This document shows, piece by piece, positions 45,125 to 62,315 of a DNA stretch of 64,000 nt. The notes under the pieces are model-generated. The model saw nothing but the letters and a program-made list of their open reading frames with translations, ran no database searches and had not been told where the DNA came from. Position 1 is the stretch's first letter. Each line of letters starts with the position of its first letter. Where the stretch lies: contig NW_004454225.1 of NCBI RefSeq assembly GCF_000283155.1, positions 1,142,404 through 1,206,403 on the forward strand, given 5' to 3'. The position numbers were made by a program, and so were the translations under genes. This DNA is from Ceratotherium simum simum. Lineage: Eukaryota > Chordata > Mammalia > Perissodactyla > Rhinocerotidae.

Positions 45125-45260
45125 CTTCAGGTTAGCCCTGGGCATTGCTCAGCCTTCACAGCTCAGCTCACGCTTCCCTCTTCTAGGAAGCCTTCCCAGG
45201 TTGCCGCAGCCCACGGAGTCTCCCTCCCTCTCTCTTCCTCCTCACTCTGCACTGGCCTTT
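45125..45260 (+). repeat. L2 LINE fragment
   Basis: cagctcagctcacgcttccc (45160) and ctaggaagccttcccaggtt (45183). Confidence 0.75.
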
Positions 45261-45420
45261 GGCCTTCACAGTCTCAGCCTCAGAGCTCAAAGGGCCCTGA
45301 CAAATCGTCCAGCGCAGCCCTCCCCGAGCCCCCGCGCTTCAGGCGAGGACACTGAGGCCACGCGCTGAGTCCTCAGGGCAGCCGATGTCCAGCCTGGTCC
45401 TGCCCAGTACGCCCGCAGCC

Positions 45421-46059
45421 AGCGCGGATGGGAGTCACCATTGGCGCTGTGAAATGAGTTATCAAATACGTCGCACGTACCATAGGACACGTGGAGGGCG
45501 CTCCGGGTCGCAGGAGCCCCCTGGGACCGGCTCCTCCGCTCGCTCCTGGGAGGTTCACGTGCGGCTGGGGCTCCTCCGTCGGCCTCCTGAATGGACCCCC
45601 CCGGCTGAGGAGACCCCACTTTCCTCCAGCGACTCCCGGGTCCCTGGACCTTTGGATGTTTCCAGATTTGTGCTATGGATCAGGTTTTTAAAGATATAGC
45701 TGCAAACTCTCCAAACGCAAAGGCGCTTCCTTTGTCCTCCATCCCCGTCCCTCACCCCTCCCAGACCCTCCCCGAGCACCTACTGTGTGCCTGCCCTGCT
45801 GGGCTCTGGGGCCACCAGGGGACTCGGAGGCAGCACAGCTACGGGGTGGCGGAGGGGGCCTCGCCCCTGTGGGACTCAGGCCGGGCGGGTGCAGACGGTG
45901 TGAAGGGGCGGCTCCAGGCTGTGGCTGCCAGATGGAAGGTGGAATCTGAGTTCGCCGCGAAAGCTCCCGAGTTTTAAATGTCGGCTCAACTTATTTATTT
46001 ATTTCTGCAACTCTGAGGGCCAAACCAAACAGAGCTATTGCCACCCCTGGCTTAGGGGG
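45421..46059. other. Unique stretch, no gene seen
   Basis: Holds a short L2-like piece (cgagcacctactgtgtgcct, 45773-45792) and a (tta)n-like run at 45990-46003. No supported gene. Confidence 0.4.
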
Positions 46060-46235
46060 CCCTGGGTGCCAGGCCGGGCAGGGCCACGTGCTGGCTGTGT
46101 GAGCCTGGGCGAGTCGGTTGCCCTCTCTGAGCCCTGGTTTTGCCATCCGTGAAATTGAAGTACTATCACCTTCTCATAGGGCTGTGCACACACTCAGTGT
46201 GGGATGACAAGTGATGACTCCGTGCCAGGACCCAC
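46060..46235 (+). repeat. MIR SINE
   Basis: tgtgtgagcctgggcgagtc (46096) and tctgagccctggttttgcca (46126). Confidence 0.85.
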
Positions 46236-46459
46236 CCAGTGCGAGATCCTGTGGAATCCTCACGACGGCCCTCAGAGGGCTGTCGAGGTGCTGGGAAGAG
46301 AGGGCGCCAGCCTCCAGCCATAGTTGGCTCTTTCCCACGCGCCACAGGGGGCCACCGAGGCACAGCCAGGAGGCCTGGCAGGACCACTCTGGTGGTCCCC
46401 ATGGCCAAGGCACAGCAGCCCATGGCAAGCTGGTAGGTAGACTGGGGTGAAATTGCGAG

Positions 46460-46540
46460 GAGCCTTGAATGCCGCACCAAGTGCCTGATGCATAGTAAGT
46501 GCTTAAGAAATGTTTTGGATATATGAATAAACAAAGGTGA
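46460..46540 (+). repeat. L2/MIR 3' tail
   Basis: tgatgcatagtaagtgctta at 46486-46505, ending in atatgaataaac. Confidence 0.55.
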
Positions 46541-47064
46541 AACGCGGAGCCACGGAAAGCTTCTGAGCAGGGGAGGGCCCGTCTTTGATGGCATATGTGT
46601 GTAAAGTGCTCAGGATAGTGCCTAGCCCCGAGAAGGCAGAGCGAAGGGCTGGGTGCTGTGCTGGGCTCTCCCTCCAGATTCGCGCCCACCCTTCCACCCG
46701 GCCCTGTGCCCCAGGACGCTGACCTCCAGGGGCTGCATCAACCCAACGCCTTCGCCAGCTTCCCGTGGCTTCCACCGGCAGGAGACGCGAAGGTTGGGGC
46801 CCGTGGTGTGCTGGTAAATAGCTCACCACCAGCTCTCTGGAAGGAAGGCCCTGACTCGTATACTGACCGATTTCCCTGGTGTAGATGCTTCCACGTGGTT
46901 GGAGACGGACTCGCAGGTGAATGGCTGACGGCGCGGTAATGGCGTCTTCATGGGCCTTGGTGTAGCCATGCGAGTGTTCACAGGCCCCGGCCGTGATGGA
47001 AACGGTGTGGTTGTGTCAGCGTCAGGTGTGTCCACGGGCACTGGTGTGTGAATGAGCTGGTGCC

Positions 47065-47165
47065 TCCTCTGCTCGGGCTCCCTGCCTGCAAAGTGGGGGT
47101 AATAATGACTCTCCCGCCCCCTGTTCAGAGGACAGCATGAGCGAGATGAGGCACAGCACCGGCCC
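47065..47165 (+). repeat. MIR SINE fragment
   Basis: gcaaagtgggggtaataatg at 47088-47107. Confidence 0.65.
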
Positions 47166-47689
47166 ACCTGGCCGGTGCCCGGAGGGTGGTGAGTCTTTGC
47201 ATGGTGACCATGTCCTGGGTCCCCATGTTGTGCCCCAGGGTGGGCGACCAGGCCCTGAGGAGTGGCCCGAGCTGGGGCGGGGCCTGCTGGGGGAGCCGGG
47301 GGGACGAGGTGGTGGCCAGTGAGGATGGGGAAGTGGGCGAGTTGCTATCTTTAGCGCCTTCTCTCACAGCCCTTTTCCTCCGCCTGGCTGCATACAGCTC
47401 GGGTGGGGAGGTACCACTTCTCCAAAGTCACATGAAGCCGGTGACCTGGGACCAGCTGCCCAGGGAGGGCGGGGCTGGTTGTGACCGGCTCCCCCATCCC
47501 CACCTGTCTGCTGGCAGCACCAAGGGCAGCATCGCTGGCCCCCCATCCATCAAGCAAGCAGGGGACCAGAGTGTGAGCCTATGTGGTGGGGAGGGGGTGC
47601 CATGCAAAGGAACATCGGTGCCGCAGAGGCTGCTGGGAAATGGTGTCCCTCCCATTCCTCACAGGAGCCTCCAGGCCCCTGCTCAGTGG

Positions 47690-47860
47690 GGGCAGTGTGG
47701 TGCAGTGGTTAGCGTTGAGCTTCTGGAGCCTGGATCTGAGCCCCTGCTTCACTCCTGAGTCGGACCTGAGGGTCAGTGCTGACCCTCTGTGTGCCTCGAT
47801 TTCCTCACTGAAAGCAGGAGTGATAACAGGCGCACCCACTCGACTCAGGGAGACCCAGCA
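47690..47860 (+). repeat. MIR SINE with intact tRNA-like 5' end
   Basis: gtgtggtgcagtggttagcg at 47696-47715 (A-box region), then ctctgtgtgcctcgatttcc (47785). Confidence 0.9.
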
Positions 47861-47879
47861 CCTAAGATGCCTGGCAGAG

Positions 47880-48035
47880 CATATTCCAGCTCTGTGACCT
47901 TGGAGGGTTCTCTGAATCCTCTGGGCCCCATCTGCGAAATGGGAATAGTGGTTATAAGGATTAAAATAACTCTGAAAGGCTCTAGCACAAGGCTTGGCAC
48001 ATAGTAGGTGCTCAGCAGATGAGCACCCTACTCCT
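47880..48035 (+). repeat. MIR SINE
   Basis: cagctctgtgaccttggagg (47887), taaggattaaaataactctg (47955), cttggcacatagtaggtgct (47993). Confidence 0.92.
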
Positions 48036-48074
48036 TCTCCCTTGAGCCAAAATATGCTTTAGAAACGCCTGGGA

Positions 48075-48290
48075 GCAGAGGGTCAGGATGAAGAGATGCC
48101 TGCGTGCAAATCCCAGCCCTACCGGCTGGACACTGTGTGCCCTTGGGCAAGTTACTCAGCCTCTCTGAGCCTCAGTTTCTCATCTGTACAATGGGGTAAT
48201 AGGAGACCCAGCCTTAAGGGATGGGTGACCAGAAGATGGAGTTTATATAAACTACTTAAGACAGTGGCTGGTAGGAGTAAGGTCTTCACT
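48075..48290 (+). repeat. MIR SINE, nearly full length
   Basis: gtgtgcccttgggcaagtta (48135) and gagcctcagtttctcatctg (48167). Confidence 0.93.
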
Positions 48291-49314
48291 GTCGTTACCA
48301 CCTGCCGGCCCAGGCACTGCCCTCTGGGGGCAAAGTCAGTGTGCGTGCGATGCACTGTGGGCCAGGGGCTGGTGGGGTTGGGCCTGGCCAGCGCTGCACG
48401 GGTGGGTCCAGGGGGCTAATGGGTGAGGAGGACCTGGTAACAATCTGATATTTTAAAAGCGCTGGGGTGTTAATAGGCCCTGGAGGGGTCCTGGCTGACC
48501 CCCGCCCCGGGCCCCTGGACGGTACTCGGCGGCCTCCAGCGAGGTCGGGGCAGGCGCCCTTCTCTCTGCGGTCTAGCCCGCCTTCTGAGCCTGCTACCGG
48601 CAAGGCACAGAAAGTATTTGGGCTCCTGGGAGCAGGCCAGGCGTCTGGACCCCAGAGGGGACATGATGCTGGAGAGGTCGGCAGGCCTGAGTGCCAGCCT
48701 GAGCGGTGGGACGTCGCATGGAGGGCAAGGGACCCATGGGAGCTTCAGACCAGTAGCTGCACACTGAGGGCCGACGGAAGAGGGTGAGGCGGGGCGGGAG
48801 GCCGGGCACCCGCGGCGGGGAGGGTCGTGGCGGGAGGAGGACAGGAGGCTGACGGCACAGGCCCAGGGCAAGGCTATCAGCAAGGATCCGGGGCAGAGCA
48901 CTTTGGGGTGAGCCCAGCTCACTCAGTCCTCCACCCCCCAAGGCCATCCCAGGTGAGCTCAGCAGTCACCGGCTCTGTCATGCCTTTTAAGGCCATGGTG
49001 GCTCTGCCACCTCCCTGTTCCCACTTGCTCAGAATTCCCGCCAGGTATGCTCGTTTCTCTTTTTTTCGAGAGAAATGGAATGAGACTCCTTGTTCTGTCA
49101 CCACAGGATTCCAGCGAGGCCTGTCCAGGGGTGCTGGTGACAGGAAGCACACGCCGACAGGCACTCGGAGAGGCCCCCTCAGTGACACGCACAGGCACAG
49201 AGCGCAGGAGACAGAGACGGCGGCCCCACCCACCACAGGCCCACAGAAGTGCCTGGGGACCCCTGTCTGGGACACCCCGACACATCCACAAGCACGGGCG
49301 AGTCCCAGAAGGGG
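48291..49314. other. Unique GC-rich stretch, no gene seen
   Basis: Contains a CTCF-like sequence on the minus strand near 48315-48330 and no supported gene. Frames open on several strands at once. Confidence 0.45.
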
Positions 49315-49420
49315 GAATGACACTTATTGAGCACCTAATGTCTGCCAGGCCCTGGCTGGGGAGGCAGAGGGATCCGGTCCCGCCTCCACGGAGCTCACGC
49401 ACAGACCTTCCCCTGGGGAG
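49315..49420 (-). repeat. L2 LINE 3' fragment
   Basis: ttattgagcacctaatgtct at 49324-49343. Confidence 0.75.
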
Positions 49421-49434
49421 CTGCCTCCATCCGG

Positions 49435-49690
49435 GGATCTTGGCCTCAGGGCCTTTGCACCTGCTGTTCCCTTGCTTGGGGTGTTCTCCCGGTAGAGCTC
49501 CACCAGGCTGGAGCCTTCACACCCTGTCTCAGAGGACCCCCCCCCCCACTCCATATCACTCTCTCCCCTGGGGACCTGTTTCACTTCTTCACAGTATTCA
49601 TTTCTAAAACTCTTTTCACCTGCGTGTTGTCTGCCGTCCCCAACTAGGCAATAGGCTCCTTGAGAGGCGGCCTTTGAGCTGTGCCCGCAG
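49435..49690 (+). repeat. L2 LINE fragment
   Basis: cagggcctttgcacctgctg (49447), then the ccccactccatatcactctc region (49544) and ggcaataggctccttgagag (49647). An 11-base C-run lies at about 49538-49548. Confidence 0.85.
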
Positions 49691-50954
49691 GAGGGACCAG
49701 GGTTTCCTGAGTGAGTGAAGCCAGCCCCACACACCCTGTGGTTGAACTTCACACTGCCCCCCGGGGAGCCCTGTGATTCGTGCTGACCGCGGGAACTCAG
49801 CCTCCTGTGCCCCCGCTGGGGCATCTCCCTCACCTGGTCCCAGGACCACCTGCGAGGCACCAGACAAGGGGGGTCTTGGAACTGTTCCGGGATGTGCCCG
49901 ACATCACTCACTGGCCTGGGGCAGAGCAGAAACAAGGATGGGGGTGTGGGGATGGTCAACAGCCAAGGGCTCAGGCCATCAAGCAAGACTGCCCCTGACA
50001 AGGGCTTTCTGTGCATGTGTCACGTGTGTGGGGACATATAAGAGTGTGGTGACAGCCTGTCATCTGGAGGTGTATCTGTGGTCCTGCACATGCGTGTGTG
50101 CACACGTGTCCTCAGCCTGGGAGCACACAGACTACTCTTTTCTGCCCTAGAGGCCTTTGTCCTCTGGCCCCCACATCCCCAGGGTCATCTTGGCCATACC
50201 CACAACTGGACACAGCCCTGGACAGGGAGCAAGGCCCGCCAGGATGTCTTTCCTACCTGGGCTGGGTAGGCAGCAGGCTCCAGGGCTGCCCTAAGGAGAC
50301 GCAGAGGCCCACAGGCTAAGAGACCAAGGGCAACTGGGATAGGTGAGGGAACGAGGTGAGGCCCCCTGCCCAGCTCAGCATCCTCCCCAGGACCTGACTG
50401 GACAGAGCCAGACTGGGGCACAGGAGCCCAAGTCCCATGCCTGGCTCTGCCAGAGGGGCCTGGTGGCCTTGGGCCAGGTCCCAACCCCCTCTGGCTGTGG
50501 GCTTGACTCTCAGGACTGTGGGGCACCCAAGACCCTGGTCCAGCACCAGGCCTTCCTGCAGGGCTTGCAAGGGCAGGCCCAGCCCAGGCGCTGCCCACTG
50601 ACACCCTCTGGTGGCTCCTGCCAGAAGTGCAGCTCCAGCTGCTGCCGGCAGATGAGGCGATGGGAGGCACTGCAGGGGTGGAAGGACACCTGGCATTGGC
50701 CTGAAAGTGAACATTTGGGGCCCACTGCCCCACACACAACTCAGAAGGGGCTCCAGAAATCCTGGGCAGGAAAACCCTGGGATGGAGTCCCAAGCTACAG
50801 ACTCCTGCTCAGTGCACTCCAGACCTCACCCGGCCTCTGCCTCAGGGCCCATGGGTAACCCAGCAACCTACTCTGGGCCTCACCCACTCACAGGGGCGGG
50901 GGGCTGGGGCACCGTGCTCATGGGGAACCAGAGGGACTTTGGCCACCTCCAGGA
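49691..50954. other. Unique stretch, no gene seen
   Basis: Includes a GT-rich patch (about 50010-50110). Open frames of about 170-200 codons overlap on opposite strands without any supporting splice or start context. Confidence 0.45.
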
Positions 50955-51080
50955 CACTTCGAGATTAATAGCACCACATACACGGGATCTCCGTTCATCC
51001 CCAACTATCACTGCCCCTTTTCAGATGAGGGAACTAAGGCTGACAGCACCAGACCCCAGGTGACTGGCAGAGGTCCTGCC
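50955..51080 (-). repeat. MIR SINE fragment
   Basis: ccttttcagatgagggaact at 51016-51035. Confidence 0.75.
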
Positions 51081-51484
51081 AGCTACCAGACCACTACTGG
51101 GCAGGGCAGTCCAAGAGGCTCCAGCTGTGGTCTCTGCCCTCCGCCTGGGCTGCTGAGACAGAACATGCCGCACGGCCAGGTGCTACAGGGAAAGCAGCTC
51201 TGGCCAGTGACAAGATAAACGGGAGTCAGCAAGCTCCAAGCCAGGGCATCTCGCCAGGTACTGTGCTGGGGTTTGCTGAGGCCGAGCCACTTCGCCAAAA
51301 GCCAGTCAGATGGCAGAGACTGGGCTATTTTGAGCACAGTGCAGCCGAGCCCCTCACCAGCATTCCGGAGCCAAGCCTGGAGCAGACAAGTGCTCAACAC
51401 GCTGCTCAACATGGCACAGCGCGGCCACCTCCTGCAGGGGCAGGGGGGCTGAGCCATGCCCCCAAAGGCAGACCCAGCCCTGAA

Positions 51485-51595
51485 TAGGGTCCGACAGCTG
51501 ATAGCTGGGTGAGCCAGGACAAGTAATTTTACCTCCGCAGGCCGAGGTTCTCACATGTACGACGGAGCTGGGTCAGTCAACTAAAGAACCAGGGC
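51485..51595 (+). repeat. MIR SINE fragment, diverged
   Basis: gtgagccaggacaagtaatt (51508) and ggttctcacatgtacgacgg (51546). Confidence 0.6.
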
Positions 51596-52127
51596 CCTCC
51601 GCAGAGTAAACGCTCCCTTTCCCTGAGCTCCAGGTGCTGCGCCCGGCTTCTGCATGACAGCCCCCTCCCCTCCAGAACTCGGCTGCACATGACAAGAGAA
51701 CCTAACAAGCCTGAACTGGAACCTGCTCCCTTGTACGCTCAACAGATCCAGGGTCTGCCCTGCCCTGCCCATCAGCAACCCCAAAGGCACCAGGGAACAT
51801 CTAGTCCTCACTGCCTCCTTCCACCTCCACCGTGCTGCCGCCCAAACTGTGCAAACACAACTTCACCAACAGAGCCCCAGCTGCCTCACCCGGGGGGCCA
51901 ACCCATCTTGCACACGCTCGAACAGGCGGCCTTCAGCACTTCAGCAGCAGACTCAGGCCCGGCTTTCACCTCCCTACACCTAGTCTGCTCCAGGAAAAGG
52001 GACCAGGCAAGCGGCTGGGTAAAAAGGAGACCAGCCAACCTAAGACTCCGAGGGCGGCATGCCCCAGGGAGCACGAGGCCCCTGTGGAAGCAGCCAGAAC
52101 TGAAAGACCAAGTCAGAGGCAGGTGTC
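51596..52127. other. RPL3 3' flank, nothing recognised
   Basis: Intergenic sequence immediately downstream of the RPL3 polyadenylation site; no gene or clear repeat. Confidence 0.5.
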
Positions 52128-58865
<6,738 letters not shown>

Positions 58866-58868
<3 letters not shown>

Positions 58869-58895
58869 TTCGCCTTCGAACGCTGCCGGTAGAGG
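58866..58895 (-). other. RPL3: RPL3 exon 1 (short 5'UTR and the ATG)
   Basis: The ATG at 58868-58866 is the last codon of exon 1, followed directly by the donor GTATGG. Transcription is inferred to start at about 58895 at CCTCTACC, a terminal oligopyrimidine-like start, leaving a 5'UTR of about 27 nt. Confidence 0.85.
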
Positions 58896-58960
58896 CCCTC
58901 CGACACTTGGCGCTCGGTTTATAAAGACCAATGTGGCTCCGCCCCTTCCGGCGTGCGAGC
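58883..58960 (-). promoter_or_regulatory. RPL3: RPL3 core promoter
   Basis: Reading toward the gene: an ETS-type CCGGAAG overlapping a GGGGCGG GC box (58951-58937), an inverted CCAAT (ATTGG, 58932-58928), TATAAA (58923-58918), and 28 bases downstream of the TATA the pyrimidine-rich CCTCTACC (58895-58888). This is the compact arrangement of ribosomal protein genes, whose mRNAs start with a 5' terminal oligopyrimidine tract and are controlled at translation through mTOR/LARP1. Confidence 0.8.
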
Positions 58961-59130
58961 GCGCGCCCGCGGCGGGCGCCGGGTCAGGGGGCGGGTGCCG
59001 GGCGCTACTTCTACGCACGCTCGTCCCCGCCCAGCGTTCGTTCGGAGCCGGAAGTCAGTTTCGGAGGCGGGAGTAAGAGACTCTACGGCGAGCGGCTGGG
59101 TTCAAACTTCATGAAAACCCACGGAAACGC

Positions 59131-60294
59131 GGGCAGAGGACTGGGAGGCACAAACCTACGGCGATGGGCAGCAGCCAAATTGCATGAAACACGTCGTTAC
59201 GCTGCAGGAAGATGGCTGCGTCGCTTCTTTTCATGTGAAATGCAGTCACTTCTGGAACTGAATAACCGTTCTGTGGGCTTCAGTTCCAAAGGGCTTTCAC
59301 ACGTGGTATCCCATTTCCGTCCCACACAGCAGATGAGCGTTGTTGCCATTTTGCAGGCACGTGAGTTGGACAGAGTTCCACCGCTCTCACCTGCTGTACG
59401 TTGGAGAGGAACGACTGAAACCCTGGTTTCCTGGCTCCCACCCCAGAGCCGCTTCCAGACACCAGCTTGCCTGTAATGCGTCCTGATTTCGGGCCTCCCT
59501 CAAGCCCCATCCGGCCATCGCTCCCAGAATCCAGCTGCGGTGGCCCATGCTTGGTTCTGAGCTTCTCTGACCTGGGGTCATGGGTCCAGCTGCCCAGCCT
59601 CACTGAGCCTGGTCCTCCCTGTCTCCCAGACTTTCTGCATGAAGGGCCCTCGCTGATCTCTGCATGGGCTCCTGGTGACCCAGGAGGCTCCTAACTGCTC
59701 TCCCTGCCTCCAGGCTTGCCCCTCCAGTCTTTCCAAGAATATAATCTCATTTTGTCACTCCGCCCCAGCCCCTGTTATTTCCTCGGGATTAAGCATTAAC
59801 TCCTGAGGCTGCCACCCAAGGCGCTGCCCTGACTGGCGACGCCAGCCTCTTTGCAGATGAGCGCACACACGCTCCCAGACCTCACCTTCCACCTCCATCC
59901 CACCGCGTCCTGTTCTTGATTCTGGGCCTGGCTGGTGCTCACACCATTCTCCCATTTAATCCTCACGCCGTCCCTGAGGAGCAGCGCTGATAGGTCCTCA
60001 GTCCCTTATTAGAAATATTTGGGGCCAGATGTGTTTCCAAATTCAGTATTTTTCGTGTTTTAGATAATACCGTGCAATATGGTGCACATACTGTATATTA
60101 TGTAATCCTCCCAAAATCCGTTAATAAAACACATTAATTCTGTAAAGAAACATGAATATTCACACAGAGTAGGATAAATATAAATAGTCTCACATCAATT
60201 CAGGGCTGACCGCTGCGTAAAAAACTCGTCATTTGGCATTTTGCCACCAAATGACTTAAGTTTTTTGATTTCATAGACAAGGGACTATGACCTG
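59131..60294. other. RPL3 upstream flank, no gene seen
   Basis: GC-rich to about 59700, then a possible diverged L2 (about 59750-60000) and an AT-rich stretch (60000-60290). No supported gene. Confidence 0.5.
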
Positions 60295-60415
60295 TGCTGT
60301 CCCCTCTTACAGAGAAAAAAGTTTTAGGCCAAGAGGAAATAATTTGACAAAAGTCACACAATGAAGGACAGAGCTCAAGTCTGACTGGCTTCAGGTTGGG
60401 TTTTCACCACATTAG
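60295..60415 (-). repeat. MIR SINE fragment
   Basis: atttgacaaaagtcacacaa near 60342 and gagctcaagtctgactggct (60371). Confidence 0.75.
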
Positions 60416-60479
60416 ACGTGGGGTTCAGTAACCCCCTGGCCAGAAAAGGAGCTCTGGGATCCTGAGTCACATCCTGAAA

Positions 60480-60591
60480 TTCTTACAGAAGGCCTCCTCT
60501 GTGCCCGGCACTGCACCAGGCTGTGGAAATACAGAGGGGAACAAGGTGGCCATCATTGCAGGCCACATAAGACCGTTTAAAACCGCGATGA
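60480..60591 (-). repeat. L2 LINE fragment (ERE target)
   Basis: ctcctctgtgcccggcactg (60493) and ggaaatacagaggggaacaa (60524) are reverse L2. The ERE is inserted immediately to its right. Confidence 0.75.
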
Positions 60592-60957
60592 GGGGCCAGC
60601 CCCGTGGCGTAGTGGTTAAGGTTCGCATGCTCCACTGCTGGCGGTCCAGGTTCGGGTCCCGGGCTCACACCGATGCTGCATTTGTCAGGCCATGCTGTGG
60701 CGGCATTCCACATAAGGTGGAGGAAGATGGGCACGGATGTTAGCCCAGGGCCAGTCTTCCTCAGCAAAAAGGGGAGGATTGGCATGGATGTTAGCTGGGG
60801 CCTGATCTTTCTCACAAAAAAAAAAAAGAAGAAAGAAACAAAGAGGAGGAAGATGGGCACGGATGTTAGCCCAGGGCCAGTCTTCCTCAGCAAAAAGAGG
60901 AGGATTAGCATGGATGTTAGCTCAGGGCTGATCTTCCTCACAAAAAAAGAAAAAGAA
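60592..60957 (+). mobile_element. ERE-type SINE with a duplicated 3' tail
   Basis: Head ggggccagccccgtggcgta (60592), B-box region, then a tail unit starting at aggaagatgggcacggatgt (about 60721) and running through the A-run at about 60828. The same unit is repeated at about 60846-60952, so the element is about 100 bases longer than copy 2. The flanks aaaaccgcgatga (60579-60591) and aaaaccctatgaa resemble a diverged target-site duplication. Confidence 0.88.
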
Positions 60958-60984
60958 AACCCTATGAATAGCAGTGGAGTTATC

Positions 60985-61095
60985 TGATATAGTGCTGGAA
61001 GATGAGAGGACGTCACAAAAAGACCAGGCAGGGTTCTGCTCTGCTATACACTGGGTCACCAGGAGTCAGAATCGGCTCCCCGGCACTAACAACAT
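60985..61095 (+). repeat. SINE-like tail fragment, family uncertain
   Basis: ctgggtcaccaggagtcaga (61050-61069) followed by atcggctccccggcactaac resembles the conserved end of some mammalian tRNA-type SINEs. Too short to name. Confidence 0.35.
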
Positions 61096-62260
61096 GACTA
61101 ATTTACATATGTAGGTTTGGATTCATTTATGGAGTTAACTGTATGTTTTCTCCTTCCAAGGACACGTCTAAGGCTACATACCAAGATGTATGCAGCTCAA
61201 CAAAATAAAGTGAGGAAGTGAGGGAAGGGAAATAAGCTGAAGCCAGAGAGAGATAACACCCAAAACACACAGTACAGGACTCTGTTTACGCCAGAGTAGT
61301 CCTCCCGTTTTGTTCCGAGCCTCCGTGTGGCCAAATAAAAAAGATAAATATGATTAGTAACATGATTCACAATATCCACATGATCAAAACAAACCAGTGG
61401 CCAGCAGGACTCCACTGTGCCTGAAATAAGGCTTGAAAGAAATTTCTCTGGGGAGACGGGGTTCTCCTAAAGGGGCCAAAATAGAATGCAGCTGATGACA
61501 CCCTGACATCATCATCCCACAGTGAACACACAATGGCTGTGCACGCTCAGTGCAGACCAATGAGCTCATGGCAACACACCAATCTGATCTGTGCAAGCTG
61601 TTTACAAGAGGCCAAAACAAGGGGGTTGGGTTACCCAGTCCTGGACTGCTGATTTAATCCAAAGGTAAAATCCAGAGTCTGGAAAGAAATGGCTTGACTT
61701 GATTTACAAATTGTCCTCCAACAATACTGTTTTTCAAGATGGAACTTCTAGTAAGGAACAGAAAAGGGTCCAAGGTTTTGCTCAAATACTCAAAGGGCAG
61801 GTCTTCTCTGCTGCCAGGTAAAATCCAAGGTGTGGACTAACCACTGTGGAAGGTTAGGAGGACCCGGGGAAGAGCAGGATGGGGAAGCAGGAGGCCAAGA
61901 GAGGAGCTGAGAGAGGCAGTTTTGTCATGAGGGTGTTTTGATGTCCATCTCCCTTCCATCTCTGGAATCTTCGTGTTGGCCGAGACTGTGCCCTCCTCCC
62001 GCGTGCTCAGCCCTCAGTGGAGGCCCTAGCACAGAGAAGGCTCCGGGTCATATTGGTTAGAAGAGGGCATGAACACAAGGGACCCAATCCAGAACATCAC
62101 AGTTTCACTTTCCAAGGCTGCCTCCCTTGCCCATTGAAGCAATAATGCCCCCTCTTTGCTCACATCCTGATCTTTTGTGCTGTCATTGATTGTTGCAAAA
62201 CCACCTGGGCCAGATGACAGGGCATTTGGGCCAGAGGGTCAGTTGATACAAGCTTGTGAC
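61096..62260. other. AT-rich to mixed intergenic stretch left of the membrane-protein ORF
   Basis: No gene recognised. The interval 61935-62045 looks like a decayed forward L2 tail. If the ORF to the right has upstream exons or a promoter, they would be here or left of it; I see no clear TATA or CpG island. Confidence 0.4.
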
Positions 62261-62315
62261 ATGAGCACAGCCGCATGCCCCTGGGGCGGGAGCCTGGGCA
62301 CAGAGCCTCTGGGTC

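Noticed and set aside
49324..50016. 230-codon open frame on the minus strand
   Set aside because: Largely antisense to an L2 fragment (49435-49690).
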